This document shows, in pieces, positions 55,246 through 63,163 of a DNA stretch of 63,163 nt; position 1 is the stretch's first letter, and each line of letters starts with the position of its first letter. The stretch lies in the NCBI RefSeq assembly GCF_001612985.1, contig NZ_BDBM01000044.1, positions 1 to 63,163 on the forward strand, in the 5' to 3' direction. The notes beneath the pieces are model-generated. The model worked only from the letters and a program-made list of their open reading frames with translations, ran no database searches and was not told the DNA's origin. Source of the stretch: Nocardia gamkensis NBRC 108242 (GTDB lineage Bacteria; Actinomycetota; Actinomycetes; Mycobacteriales; Mycobacteriaceae). The translations under genes were made by a program, and so were the position numbers.

Positions 55246-58200
55246 CAACTCCCGCGCCGCGGATGCCCACGCGGAGATCGCCCCCACCGACGTCGCCATC
55301 ATCGGCATGGCGGCCAGCCTGCCGGAAGCCGACGACCTAGGACAGTTCCTCCACAACCTGCGAACCGGGCGCGACAGCGTCCGGGAACTGTCCCAGGACC
55401 GCAAGCGTCGTACCTCGCTGCCGCCGGATGAGCGCTACCAGCTCTGCGGCTATATCGAGGAGATCGACTTGTTCGACCACGCCTTCTTCGGCTACTCGAA
55501 GGGCGAAGCCGACAACATGTCGCCCCATCACCGGCTCCTGCTGCAGGCGGCGGTCCAAGCCGTGGACAACGCGGGTTACCCGCTGAGCACAATGCGCGGC
55601 CGACGTGGCTCGGTGTATATGGCCGACACCCGAATCGGATACGACCTGCTTGCCGCGCGTCGGGAGGCGACGATGGTGATGGGCAGCCACGTCGCGGCGA
55701 CGGCGGGGAGGCTATCGCGCTTCCTCGGCCTGACCGGTCCCTCAGCGATGGTCGACACCTCGTGCTCCTCGGGCTTGGTCGCGGTCCATTTCGCGGTCAA
55801 CGACCTGGTCGGTGGGGACGCCGACATCGCACTGGCCGGTGCGGCGAGCCTCAACCTCTTCGCCGATCGTCTCGACGACACCAGCACCGACATCGGCATC
55901 CGGTCCCGCGACGGCAAAGCCCGATCCTTCGCCGCGGAGTCCGATGGCACCGGATCCGGCGAAGCGGTGGTCGTCGTGGTGCTCAAACGCCTCGCCGACG
56001 CTGTCCGCGACGGCGACAACGTCCACGCGGTACTCAAAAGCGTCGCCGTCAATAACGTAGGCGGACGGTCGAGCACGCTGACCGCGCCCGACGTCGAAGC
56101 CGAGGCCGAGGTTCTCGAACGCGCCTGGCGCAAGGCGGGGATCGACCCAGCCACTATTGGATATCTCGAAGCGCATGGCACCGCGACCCGGCTGGGCGAC
56201 CCGATCGAAGTGGAGGCCATCGACAGCGCCTTCGGCAGGTCGACCGATCGGAAGCGGTTCTGCGCGCTTTCGTCAGTGAAGACCAACATCGGTCATACGT
56301 GGAGTGCTTCCGGGCTCGTCGGTATCGTCAAGGCAACCCTGGCGCTGCGCGGCGGAGAGCTGTTCCCGAATGTGCATTCGGACCAGCTCAATCCGTTGAT
56401 CGACTTCGACAACTCGGCGGTGGTGGTCACCCGCGATCTCACCCCATGGCCGCCCGCCGGGCATCCGCGCCGCGCAGGTGTCAGCTCGTTCGGGGTGATG
56501 GGCACCAACGCCCACGCGGTTCTCGAGCAGGCCCCGGAACGAGCCAGGTCCGCCGCACCGCGGCCGGGGCGGTTGTGGGTGCCGATCTCGGCTGCGAGCC
56601 CGGCGTCGCTCATGGCGAACATCGACGCGCTTTGCCGCTGGATCGACGAGCGGCCAGACCTCCGTCTCGACGATCTGAGTCACACCCTCGTCGCGGGCCG
56701 CGATCACCACCGGTATCGGTACAGCGTCGTCGCGGGTGACGTCGGCGAACTGCGGGCCGCGCTGGCTTTGCCGCCGGAAACCGTTGCTGCGCAGCTGACA
56801 ACGGCGTCGGTCGGGGCGATCTTGTCGGACCGATGCCTGGCCTCGGCGGAACTCGTCGTCACCCTGCGCGCCCAGCACCCGGTGTTCGACGAACGGTACC
56901 GCGAGTGCGAGCACACGAGCCTGACCGCAGGAATCGAATTGGACACGGGCTTCGCCTTCCAATACGCGATCGTGGGTTTGTTCCGTTCCATCGGGCTGCC
57001 GATCCGTCACATCGTGCCCGATGGCGCCGGAAAGCATGTCGCCGCCGCTGACAGCGGGCGGGTGACACTCGAGGCAGCCCTGAGAGACACCTCCCTGCAT
57101 CGCAACGGCGCCGCACCGGCCCCCGCGAGCCTCAGTTACCGCGTCGACCGCCTACTGGACCAGATCGCCGGTGAGCACATCGTGTTCGTAGAAGCCGGGC
57201 CGCAGGCTGCGGTCTCCGCGGAGATCGTGGCCCGCACCACCCCCGGCATCACCGTCCTCGATGTAGCGGACCGACCCGACGGGTACTCCCACCTGCTCGC
57301 CGACCTCTATCGGCGCGGAATTGACTGGGAGTGGTCGCCCAGCGCGCCCGCCGGCCAGCGAATCGAGTTGCCGCCCTACCAGTTCCAGCAGATCCGCTGC
57401 TGGATCGATGACACCGGGCAGTCGGACGACTGGCCAGGGCCGGTGGAGCCGCAGGAACTCGTCTCACCATCGCGTACCGTTGAGGAGGCCGTGCATGAGA
57501 GCTGGCGGCTGGTCCTGGGACTGGAAACCGTCGATCCCGACGAGTCGTTCTTCGACATCGGCGGTGATTCGATCAGCGGACTGCAAGTCCTGAACCGGTT
57601 GCGGGAAGAGTTCGCAATTGCGCTGGACCAGTTCGCGATCTTCGATCACGAAACTCCGCGCATGCTCGCCGAGCACGTGCGGGCGGTGCAAGCGGCTGCG
57701 GCCACCGTGGTGTGCGTCGAGCCCACGGCACCCGAACAGGATGAATTGTTCCCGCTCAGCCCGGGCCAGCAGCATATCTGGGTGGCTGCCCAGTTCGAAG
57801 GCGGGTCGGTAGCGTTCAACCTGACCCGGGGCCTGCTGCTCGACGGTCCCGTCGACCCCGAAGCGATGAGGCAAGCCGTTAGCGGCGTCCTCGAGCGGCA
57901 CGCCGGATTGCGCGCGACATTCGTCCACACCGACGGACAGCCGCGTCAGCGAGTCGGGCGCGTTCCAGCGGTGGTACCGCTGGAGATCGGCACCGATCAC
58001 CGTGAGCTGCCCGGGCCGGAAGACCTTCGCAAACTGTGCCGGCGGATCGCTGAACGTCGGTTCGACCTGACCGAAGGTCCTCTGTTCCGCGTGAATCTCC
58101 TGCGTTTCGCTGGCGATCGATCGATCCTTGTGCTGAGTACACACCATCTGGTCGCCGACGGCTGGTCACTGGGCATCCTGGTTGGCGACCTCATGAGCCT

Positions 58201-61200
58201 TTACCACTCGGCCACCGTCCTGTCCGTCCCGCTTCCGCCAGCGGGCGACTACCGCGCGTTGCTGCTCGATGATCTCGATCGCGCCGGACGCGAAAGGGAA
58301 ACCGACCGGCAGTACTGGCTGGATCATTTCGCCGAGATCCCCCCACCCGTCCGGCTCCCAGTCGGCTCCGGCCGGAGCCAGGCATTCCGCGGCACCTATC
58401 GGACGTTTCGACTCGCGGACGACCTGTGGGTGGCGCTGAAACACTTCACCCGCCTGGAGTCGACAACGACCTTCGCCGCAGCGTTCGCGGTTTTCGCCGC
58501 CTACTTCGCCCGCCATACAGAAAGCGGTGAAGTGACACTCGGAACCTCCCTGGCGGGCCGCAACCGGCAGGATGCGGAGAACGCCGTCGGCATGTTTGTG
58601 CGGACTGTCCCGGTGCGCACAAAAGTCGGCGATGACGCCACGCTGCGGTCCGTGCACACCGCCGTGCGCGCGGCGCTGCGCGGCGCCGCGCGCCACGACG
58701 GATTCCCCTACGAGGAACTGGTTGGCGAACTACGCCGCCGCGGCTCGCTATCGGCACCACGCCTGTTCGACGTGCTGATCGAGTTCCAGCAGTTCTCCGC
58801 ACCCGCCCCCGTGCAGCCGGATACGGGTTTGGTCGTCGCGCCACTGCCTGTGACCCTGGAAACCAGTGTCTTCCCGATCAATATCATGCTGTCCGAGAAC
58901 GCCGACGGGCTGGACGCGGTGATCCGCTACGACACTGGCCTGTTCGACGCGGATGCTATAGAACAGCTCTGGACCGGCTACTGCAACCTGCTCGAGGTGT
59001 TGGCGGCCGCGCCGGGAACCATCGTCACAGAGCTGCCCCTGATCGGCCCCAGCGCCGAACACGAGCTGCTGAACATCGGATACCAGAAGCTGGACTTCGA
59101 TCCCGCCGACCGCATCCACCACGCGATTGAACGGATCGCGGCCGAGACGCCAGAACGTGCTTGCCTCGGCGGGCCGCTCGGACACCGAACCTTCGGCGAA
59201 CTCAACGGCAACGCCAACGGCATCGCCCGATTGTTGAGTGCCCACGGAATCAGGCCGGGCGATGTGGTCGCGATCCTCATGGACCGCACGCCACGCACGG
59301 TGGAGGCCATCCTCGGCATCTGGAAGATCGGTGCGGCCTACCTGCCCATCGATCCGAAAAACCCGGTGGCCTACGTCGCATCGGTGCTTGACGTATCGCG
59401 AGCCACACTGGTTCTGTCCGAGGGCGCCGAGTCGGCGTCGGACACTGGCGTGACCGTGGTGGATCTCGACGTTGCTCTCGCGCCCGGAAACCCCGGCAAT
59501 CCGCCGCGATCCGACGCCGCCGCCTCCGAACTCGCCTACGTCATCTACACGTCCGGCTCGACCGGGACGCCGAAGGGCGCGATGGTCGCACACACCGGGA
59601 TGCTCAATCACCTACACGCCAAGATCACCGATCTGCAATTGAGCCGCCATAGCGTGGTCGCCCAGACCGCGTCGAACAGCTTTGACATTTCGGTCTGGCA
59701 GATGTTCGCGGCACCATACGTGGGCGGTCGGACTGTTATCTACCCTCAGGACCTACAACTCGAGCCGGGCGCGTTGCGATCGCGGCTGGAGTCTGACGCC
59801 GTCACCGTCCTCGAGGTCGTGCCCTCCTACCTGGACACGGTGCTACACATATGGGCTGGCGAACCGTTCGCGGCGTTGAACTGGCTCATGGTCACCGGCG
59901 AGGTCGTGCAGCCGAAACTGGTCAACGAATGGCTGCGGGCCTTTCCTCGCATACCCGTCATCAACGCTTACGGTCCTACTGAAGCCTCCGACGACATCAC
60001 CCACCACATCATCACCGAACCGGTGATGACGTCGTCGGTGCCGCTGGGGCGGCCGATCGTCAACACCGCCATCTACGTGCTCGATGAGCGCTCCCGGGTG
60101 CTCCCGCGCGGCGAGGCCGGCGAGATCTGTGTCAGCGGCGTCGCGGTCGGCCGCGGCTACCTCCACGACCCCGAGCAGACCGCACTTGTTTTCGTGCCCG
60201 ATCCCTTCCATCGCGACCGGCGGATGTATCGCACCGGCGACGTCGGACGGTGGCGGGCCGACGGCACCCTCGAACTGATCGGCCGACGCGACACCCTTGT
60301 GAAGATCCGTGGATTCCGTGTGGATCTCGGGGCGATCGAGCATCGAGTCGGCACCGCACCCGGCGTGCGGGCCGTCGCTGTGGTGACCGGCGGCGCGGAC
60401 CAGGATCGCTTGGTGGCATACGTCGTCCTCGACGACCCGGCAGCGTCTACAGCGCGCTGCGCGGCGTACCTGGCCGCGCAGCTGCCCGAATATATGCGCC
60501 CGGACCTGGTCGAACTGGATCGGCTGCCGCTGACGCCAAACGGCAAAACCGACCGCAAGGCCCTCGAGCGCCACACCGTCTCCGGGTCCGCGCCGATCCC
60601 GAGCCGCCCGCCCACTTCGCTGGTGGAACTCACACTGACCGCGATCTGGGAAGAAGTCCTCGGCCGCCGAGTCGGGATCTACGACCGCTTCCTCGACACC
60701 GGCGGAAACTCTCTACTCGCGATCCAGGTGGTGTCGCGCATCCGGCATCGGCTCGACGCCGAGGTGACACTCGAGCAGATCTTCACCCACCAGTCGATAG
60801 CGAGCCTGGCCACAGTAATTGGCAGCGACCACACCGGCTTGGGCGGTTCCGTCGAGTCGCTCGGCGGTCCAGGCGAGTACCCGGTAGCACCGATCCAGCG
60901 GCTGATGCTCGAGACCGAAGCCTCGGCACCGGCCCCCGAAGCATTCAATCGCAACGACCTGTTCGAGGTGGCCGGCGAGATCGACACCGAGCGCTTCCGC
61001 GACACGTTCGCAGCGCTGGTGGATCGCTACGAGAGCCTGCGTACGACCTACCCCGTCACCGGCGAACATGCCCGGATGGTGATACACCCCGCCGGTGAGC
61101 TAGAGCTGCCATTCGCGGTCCGCGACCTGAACGACAACGACGCGGTGCACGCCTACGCGGCCGAGCGCATCCAGGTGCCGTTCGACATCTCGCGTGAGCC

Positions 61201-62185
61201 GCTGATCCGGATCGAACTACTGCGGACCACAACCGGTTCCTGCTGGATCCTCATGTCGATGCATCAGCTCGCCTCCGACGGACGAACCGTCGAGATCGTC
61301 TTGAACAATCTGTTGGAGACGTATCGTGCGCTGCAGACTGGGATACCTATCCCCCCGGCTCCGGTCACCCAGTACAAGGAGTTCGCCGCCGCTCGGCGCG
61401 CCCGTGAAGACGACGAACGACTTCGCGGGTTCTGGCAGCGGGAACTGGAAAACACCGACACCGTGCTCGACCTGCGCACCGATCGGCCCCGACCGCCGTC
61501 GACCACACTGCCCGGCGGCCGGTGCTATCGCACATTGGACGCCGAATCGACGGCCAGGTTCGACGAACTGGCCACCGTCAACACGGTGACCGGATTCGTG
61601 GTGGCCCGCACAGCGGTGGCACTGCTGCTGTTCGGGGAGACCGGCCGCCCAAGTGTGACGATCGGCGCCTATGCGCGCGGACGTGACCAGCTCGAATGGG
61701 AGGACCAGATCGGATGCTGCCTCAACATCGTGCCGATGCGTCTGACCCGGCCCGAGCACGATGACCTAGACAGAGCACTGCGCGAGGCACAGGGCGATAC
61801 CCTGCGCGCATTCGCGCACCAAGACTACCCATACGGCTCGATTATGCGCGACCTCAGGTGGCGGCGAGGTCCCGACCGCAGTCCGTTATTCGACGTGATG
61901 ATCGCTTACGACCTGTGGGACAGCCAACCGGCACCGCAAGCGCGACCATTTGATCTAGTGGCGCACCCGCTGCCGCGGCGAGCCAAAGAAGCCGATCTGC
62001 AGTTCACGTTCGGCCGGACGCACGACAAACTGGAAATCGTAGTCACCTACAACACCGATCTCTACACCGACGAGACCGCCGCCGCGCTCGTCGACCGCCT
62101 GTGCGCGGTCATCAACGGGATGCTCGATCGCCGCCAGATCACGGAGATCGGTGTTGCCGCCACTGCGGATAGGATTCTGCGGTGA
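55235..62185 (+). CDS. hybrid PKS-NRPS, KS-(degenerate AT)-PCP-C-A-PCP-C
   Basis: A 2316-residue megasynthase. The ketosynthase is about 15-440 with Cys177 (DTSCSSG), His314 (EAHGT) and His354 (NIGHT), all intact. Residues 450-770 follow the usual KS-AT linker and AT course, but the serine motif GHSxG reads PDGAG (about 595-599) and the region is short, so the AT is inactive. Carrier Ser779 lies in IGGDSI. C spans about 840-1290 with HHLVADG from His970. A is about 1330-1790 (TSGSTGTPKG from 1439; pocket DIWEMTADDK). PCP has Ser1826 in TGGNSL. A final C-type domain from about 1880 has HQLASDG at 2010-2016, lacking the catalytic second His. There is no thioesterase or reductase for release. 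The start ATG at 55235 overlaps the upstream NRPS. Confidence 0.95.
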   Translation: MTSDNSRAADAHAEIAPTDVAIIGMAASLPEADDLGQFLHNLRTGRDSVRELSQDRKRRTSLPPDERYQLCGYIEEIDLFDHAFFGYSKGEADNMSPHHRLLLQAAVQAVDNAGYPLSTMRGRRGSVYMADTRIGYDLLAARREATMVMGSHVAATAGRLSRFLGLTGPSAMVDTSCSSGLVAVHFAVNDLVGGDADIALAGAASLNLFADRLDDTSTDIGIRSRDGKARSFAAESDGTGSGEAVVVVVLKRLADAVRDGDNVHAVLKSVAVNNVGGRSSTLTAPDVEAEAEVLERAWRKAGIDPATIGYLEAHGTATRLGDPIEVEAIDSAFGRSTDRKRFCALSSVKTNIGHTWSASGLVGIVKATLALRGGELFPNVHSDQLNPLIDFDNSAVVVTRDLTPWPPAGHPRRAGVSSFGVMGTNAHAVLEQAPERARSAAPRPGRLWVPISAASPASLMANIDALCRWIDERPDLRLDDLSHTLVAGRDHHRYRYSVVAGDVGELRAALALPPETVAAQLTTASVGAILSDRCLASAELVVTLRAQHPVFDERYRECEHTSLTAGIELDTGFAFQYAIVGLFRSIGLPIRHIVPDGAGKHVAAADSGRVTLEAALRDTSLHRNGAAPAPASLSYRVDRLLDQIAGEHIVFVEAGPQAAVSAEIVARTTPGITVLDVADRPDGYSHLLADLYRRGIDWEWSPSAPAGQRIELPPYQFQQIRCWIDDTGQSDDWPGPVEPQELVSPSRTVEEAVHESWRLVLGLETVDPDESFFDIGGDSISGLQVLNRLREEFAIALDQFAIFDHETPRMLAEHVRAVQAAAATVVCVEPTAPEQDELFPLSPGQQHIWVAAQFEGGSVAFNLTRGLLLDGPVDPEAMRQAVSGVLERHAGLRATFVHTDGQPRQRVGRVPAVVPLEIGTDHRELPGPEDLRKLCRRIAERRFDLTEGPLFRVNLLRFAGDRSILVLSTHHLVADGWSLGILVGDLMSLYHSATVLSVPLPPAGDYRALLLDDLDRAGRERETDRQYWLDHFAEIPPPVRLPVGSGRSQAFRGTYRTFRLADDLWVALKHFTRLESTTTFAAAFAVFAAYFARHTESGEVTLGTSLAGRNRQDAENAVGMFVRTVPVRTKVGDDATLRSVHTAVRAALRGAARHDGFPYEELVGELRRRGSLSAPRLFDVLIEFQQFSAPAPVQPDTGLVVAPLPVTLETSVFPINIMLSENADGLDAVIRYDTGLFDADAIEQLWTGYCNLLEVLAAAPGTIVTELPLIGPSAEHELLNIGYQKLDFDPADRIHHAIERIAAETPERACLGGPLGHRTFGELNGNANGIARLLSAHGIRPGDVVAILMDRTPRTVEAILGIWKIGAAYLPIDPKNPVAYVASVLDVSRATLVLSEGAESASDTGVTVVDLDVALAPGNPGNPPRSDAAASELAYVIYTSGSTGTPKGAMVAHTGMLNHLHAKITDLQLSRHSVVAQTASNSFDISVWQMFAAPYVGGRTVIYPQDLQLEPGALRSRLESDAVTVLEVVPSYLDTVLHIWAGEPFAALNWLMVTGEVVQPKLVNEWLRAFPRIPVINAYGPTEASDDITHHIITEPVMTSSVPLGRPIVNTAIYVLDERSRVLPRGEAGEICVSGVAVGRGYLHDPEQTALVFVPDPFHRDRRMYRTGDVGRWRADGTLELIGRRDTLVKIRGFRVDLGAIEHRVGTAPGVRAVAVVTGGADQDRLVAYVVLDDPAASTARCAAYLAAQLPEYMRPDLVELDRLPLTPNGKTDRKALERHTVSGSAPIPSRPPTSLVELTLTAIWEEVLGRRVGIYDRFLDTGGNSLLAIQVVSRIRHRLDAEVTLEQIFTHQSIASLATVIGSDHTGLGGSVESLGGPGEYPVAPIQRLMLETEASAPAPEAFNRNDLFEVAGEIDTERFRDTFAALVDRYESLRTTYPVTGEHARMVIHPAGELELPFAVRDLNDNDAVHAYAAERIQVPFDISREPLIRIELLRTTTGSCWILMSMHQLASDGRTVEIVLNNLLETYRALQTGIPIPPAPVTQYKEFAAARRAREDDERLRGFWQRELENTDTVLDLRTDRPRPPSTTLPGGRCYRTLDAESTARFDELATVNTVTGFVVARTAVALLLFGETGRPSVTIGAYARGRDQLEWEDQIGCCLNIVPMRLTRPEHDDLDRALREAQGDTLRAFAHQDYPYGSIMRDLRWRRGPDRSPLFDVMIAYDLWDSQPAPQARPFDLVAHPLPRRAKEADLQFTFGRTHDKLEIVVTYNTDLYTDETAAALVDRLCAVINGMLDRRQITEIGVAATADRILR

Positions 62186-62934
62186 ATGACGACATCGAGC
62201 GGCTCGACCGGGAACGGTGGTCCAGCGGTGAGCCCAGCGAAAGCGGGGATCTGCGCCGGGAATGGTCGGTCGACCGAACCGAATGCCGGATAACCTGCTG
62301 TTCCGCAGATGCGAGCGCGTTGTCGGCGATCGTGGCGCGCGAGGTCGCAGCCGCCGAAAGGCTCGGCTACCAGCTGGAATGGAAGACCTACGAGCACGAC
62401 CAGCTGTCCGACCTACCAGTGGCGCTGCGAGGCGCCGGTTTCGAAGCCGAACCCGTTGAAGCGGTCTTGGTGCGCACCGAGCCCCTCGTGAACCCGCCGC
62501 GCGCTGATGCCCCGGCCGTCCGAGTCGTCACCGACCCGGACACAGACCTGGTCGACCTGATCGCAATCTGGCAGGCAACCGGTCGGCGTGGCATCGACCA
62601 GGCAGTCGACACGTTGCGGGTACAACTACGGGAATGCGCGGTAAGTGTGCACATCGCCTACTCTGGCGGCGAGCCGGCTTCCTGCGGTCGCCTGCATTAC
62701 GGCACGACACCTGCGTTCGCCGAACTCGCCGGTGGGTCGACTGTTCCCGGTCTCCGTTGCCGCGGCCTGTATACCGAGTTGGTCTATTCCCGTCTGGCGG
62801 AGGCCTTCTCACGGTTACGGACCGCCGTGTACGTCGACGCGCTGCCCACTTCCGCGCCGATCCTCTGCGGTCGGGGGTTTCGGCACGTCACCAATACCCG
62901 ACCGTACTCCTATACACCTGCATCTATTCCCTGA
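62182..62934 (+). CDS. GNAT-family acyl/acetyltransferase
   Basis: A 250-residue protein starting with a GTG that overlaps the megasynthase stop (GTGA), so it belongs to the operon. The N-terminal half (LEWKTYEHDQLSDLPVALRGAGF) is typical of actinobacterial two-part GNAT proteins. The C-terminal GNAT core holds SVHIAYSGGEPASCGRLHYG, FAELAGGSTVPGLRCRGLYTELVYSRL (acetyl-CoA loop and following helix) and a final APILCGRGFRHV. The acetyl-CoA loop has R-C-R-G-L-Y in the position of the usual Q/RxxGxG/A, as in this branch. It could acylate a Dap amine of the product or serve self-protection. Neither can be decided from sequence. Confidence 0.85.
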   Translation: MNDDIERLDRERWSSGEPSESGDLRREWSVDRTECRITCCSADASALSAIVAREVAAAERLGYQLEWKTYEHDQLSDLPVALRGAGFEAEPVEAVLVRTEPLVNPPRADAPAVRVVTDPDTDLVDLIAIWQATGRRGIDQAVDTLRVQLRECAVSVHIAYSGGEPASCGRLHYGTTPAFAELAGGSTVPGLRCRGLYTELVYSRLAEAFSRLRTAVYVDALPTSAPILCGRGFRHVTNTRPYSYTPASIP

Positions 62935-63163
62935 TTCTCGCTCTATTCCACTACACCAGATACGCAGACCGTATGGACTTATGAATCTGGCGGAGAAGGG
63001 AGGTCGCCGAGGCTCGGCGCATGCGCGCGGTCAGTCAGCGGATTCGGGTGGGTGCTGTGAGTCGTACCATCGCAGGATTCCGCGGAGTGCTGCCGTGGTA
63101 GAGGTTCGCCGTTCTGGTCTTCGGTAAGCCGGATTCGCAGATCGCATCGAGTGGCAGGTGCTG

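Noticed and set aside
39977..62934. Iron-siderophore cluster interpretation
   Set aside because: SbnA/SbnB occur in staphyloferrin B synthesis, but I see no NIS synthetase, no catecholate or hydroxamate genes, no uptake receptor and no obvious Fur/IdeR box, so a siderophore role is not supported.
62186..63163. Thioesterase or other release enzyme at the end of the NRPS operon
   Set aside because: I looked for a GxSxG thioesterase or reductase domain after the last condensation domain and found only the GNAT gene. The final 229 bases hold no clear gene.

Overview
The window is high-GC actinobacterial chromosome and most likely comes from Nocardia or a close mycolic-acid relative. The basis is the rpoB-rpoC and rpsL-rpsG-fusA-tuf operons with mycobacterial-type proteins, an FprB-type ferredoxin/ferredoxin reductase, DUF3558 lipoproteins and an EspC-like type VII secretion pair. 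The genus is inferred from gene content, not from a database search.

Layout. 1-4.6 kb: end of rpoB and complete rpoC, each followed by a strong hairpin. 4.7-23 kb: housekeeping and accessory genes. These are a hot-dog protein, a divergent aldo/keto reductase and XRE regulator, a secreted protein, an ArsR-SRPBCC pair, a CMD/GNAT/pirin run with a frameshift, an ABM protein, a MerR regulator, a VOC protein, a SixA-like phosphatase, fprB, an acyl-ACP thioesterase, the EspC/transglycosylase pair, a quinone reductase, a winged-helix protein, a divergent Lrp regulator and hpd, and two lipoproteins. 22.9-27.7 kb: the str operon with a visible promoter, a long leader and a perfect terminator after tuf. 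27.7-36.7 kb: cell-envelope genes (lipoprotein, K15-like DD-peptidase, hydrolase), an AraC regulator, an FAD monooxygenase, an ECF41 sigma factor beside a decayed NADH-dehydrogenase-like oxidoreductase, and a fatty-acid desaturase.

36.9-39.8 kb looks like a recombination patch. It holds a truncated helical-repeat protein, an EndoU toxin tip that has both active-site histidines but no usable start, a MafI-like immunity gene, and a perfect 19-bp tandem duplication at the immunity stop codon.

40-62.9 kb is a hybrid NRPS-PKS biosynthetic cluster. A heterodimeric ABC exporter is transcribed leftward. An operon of six tightly coupled genes is transcribed rightward: SbnA-like and SbnB-like enzymes that should make L-2,3-diaminopropionate from O-phosphoserine and glutamate, an HTTM-like membrane protein, a trimodular NRPS (A-PCP-C-A-PCP-C-A-PCP), a KS-(degenerate AT)-PCP-C-A-PCP-C megasynthase, and a GNAT acetyltransferase. 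The terminal condensation domain has HQxxxDG instead of HHxxxDG, no thioesterase is present, and the AT serine motif is lost. Chain extension and release are therefore unusual. By hand alignment the four A-domain pockets read Gly-like, Ser, and two I cannot assign. This cluster is the best candidate for an undescribed system in the window.
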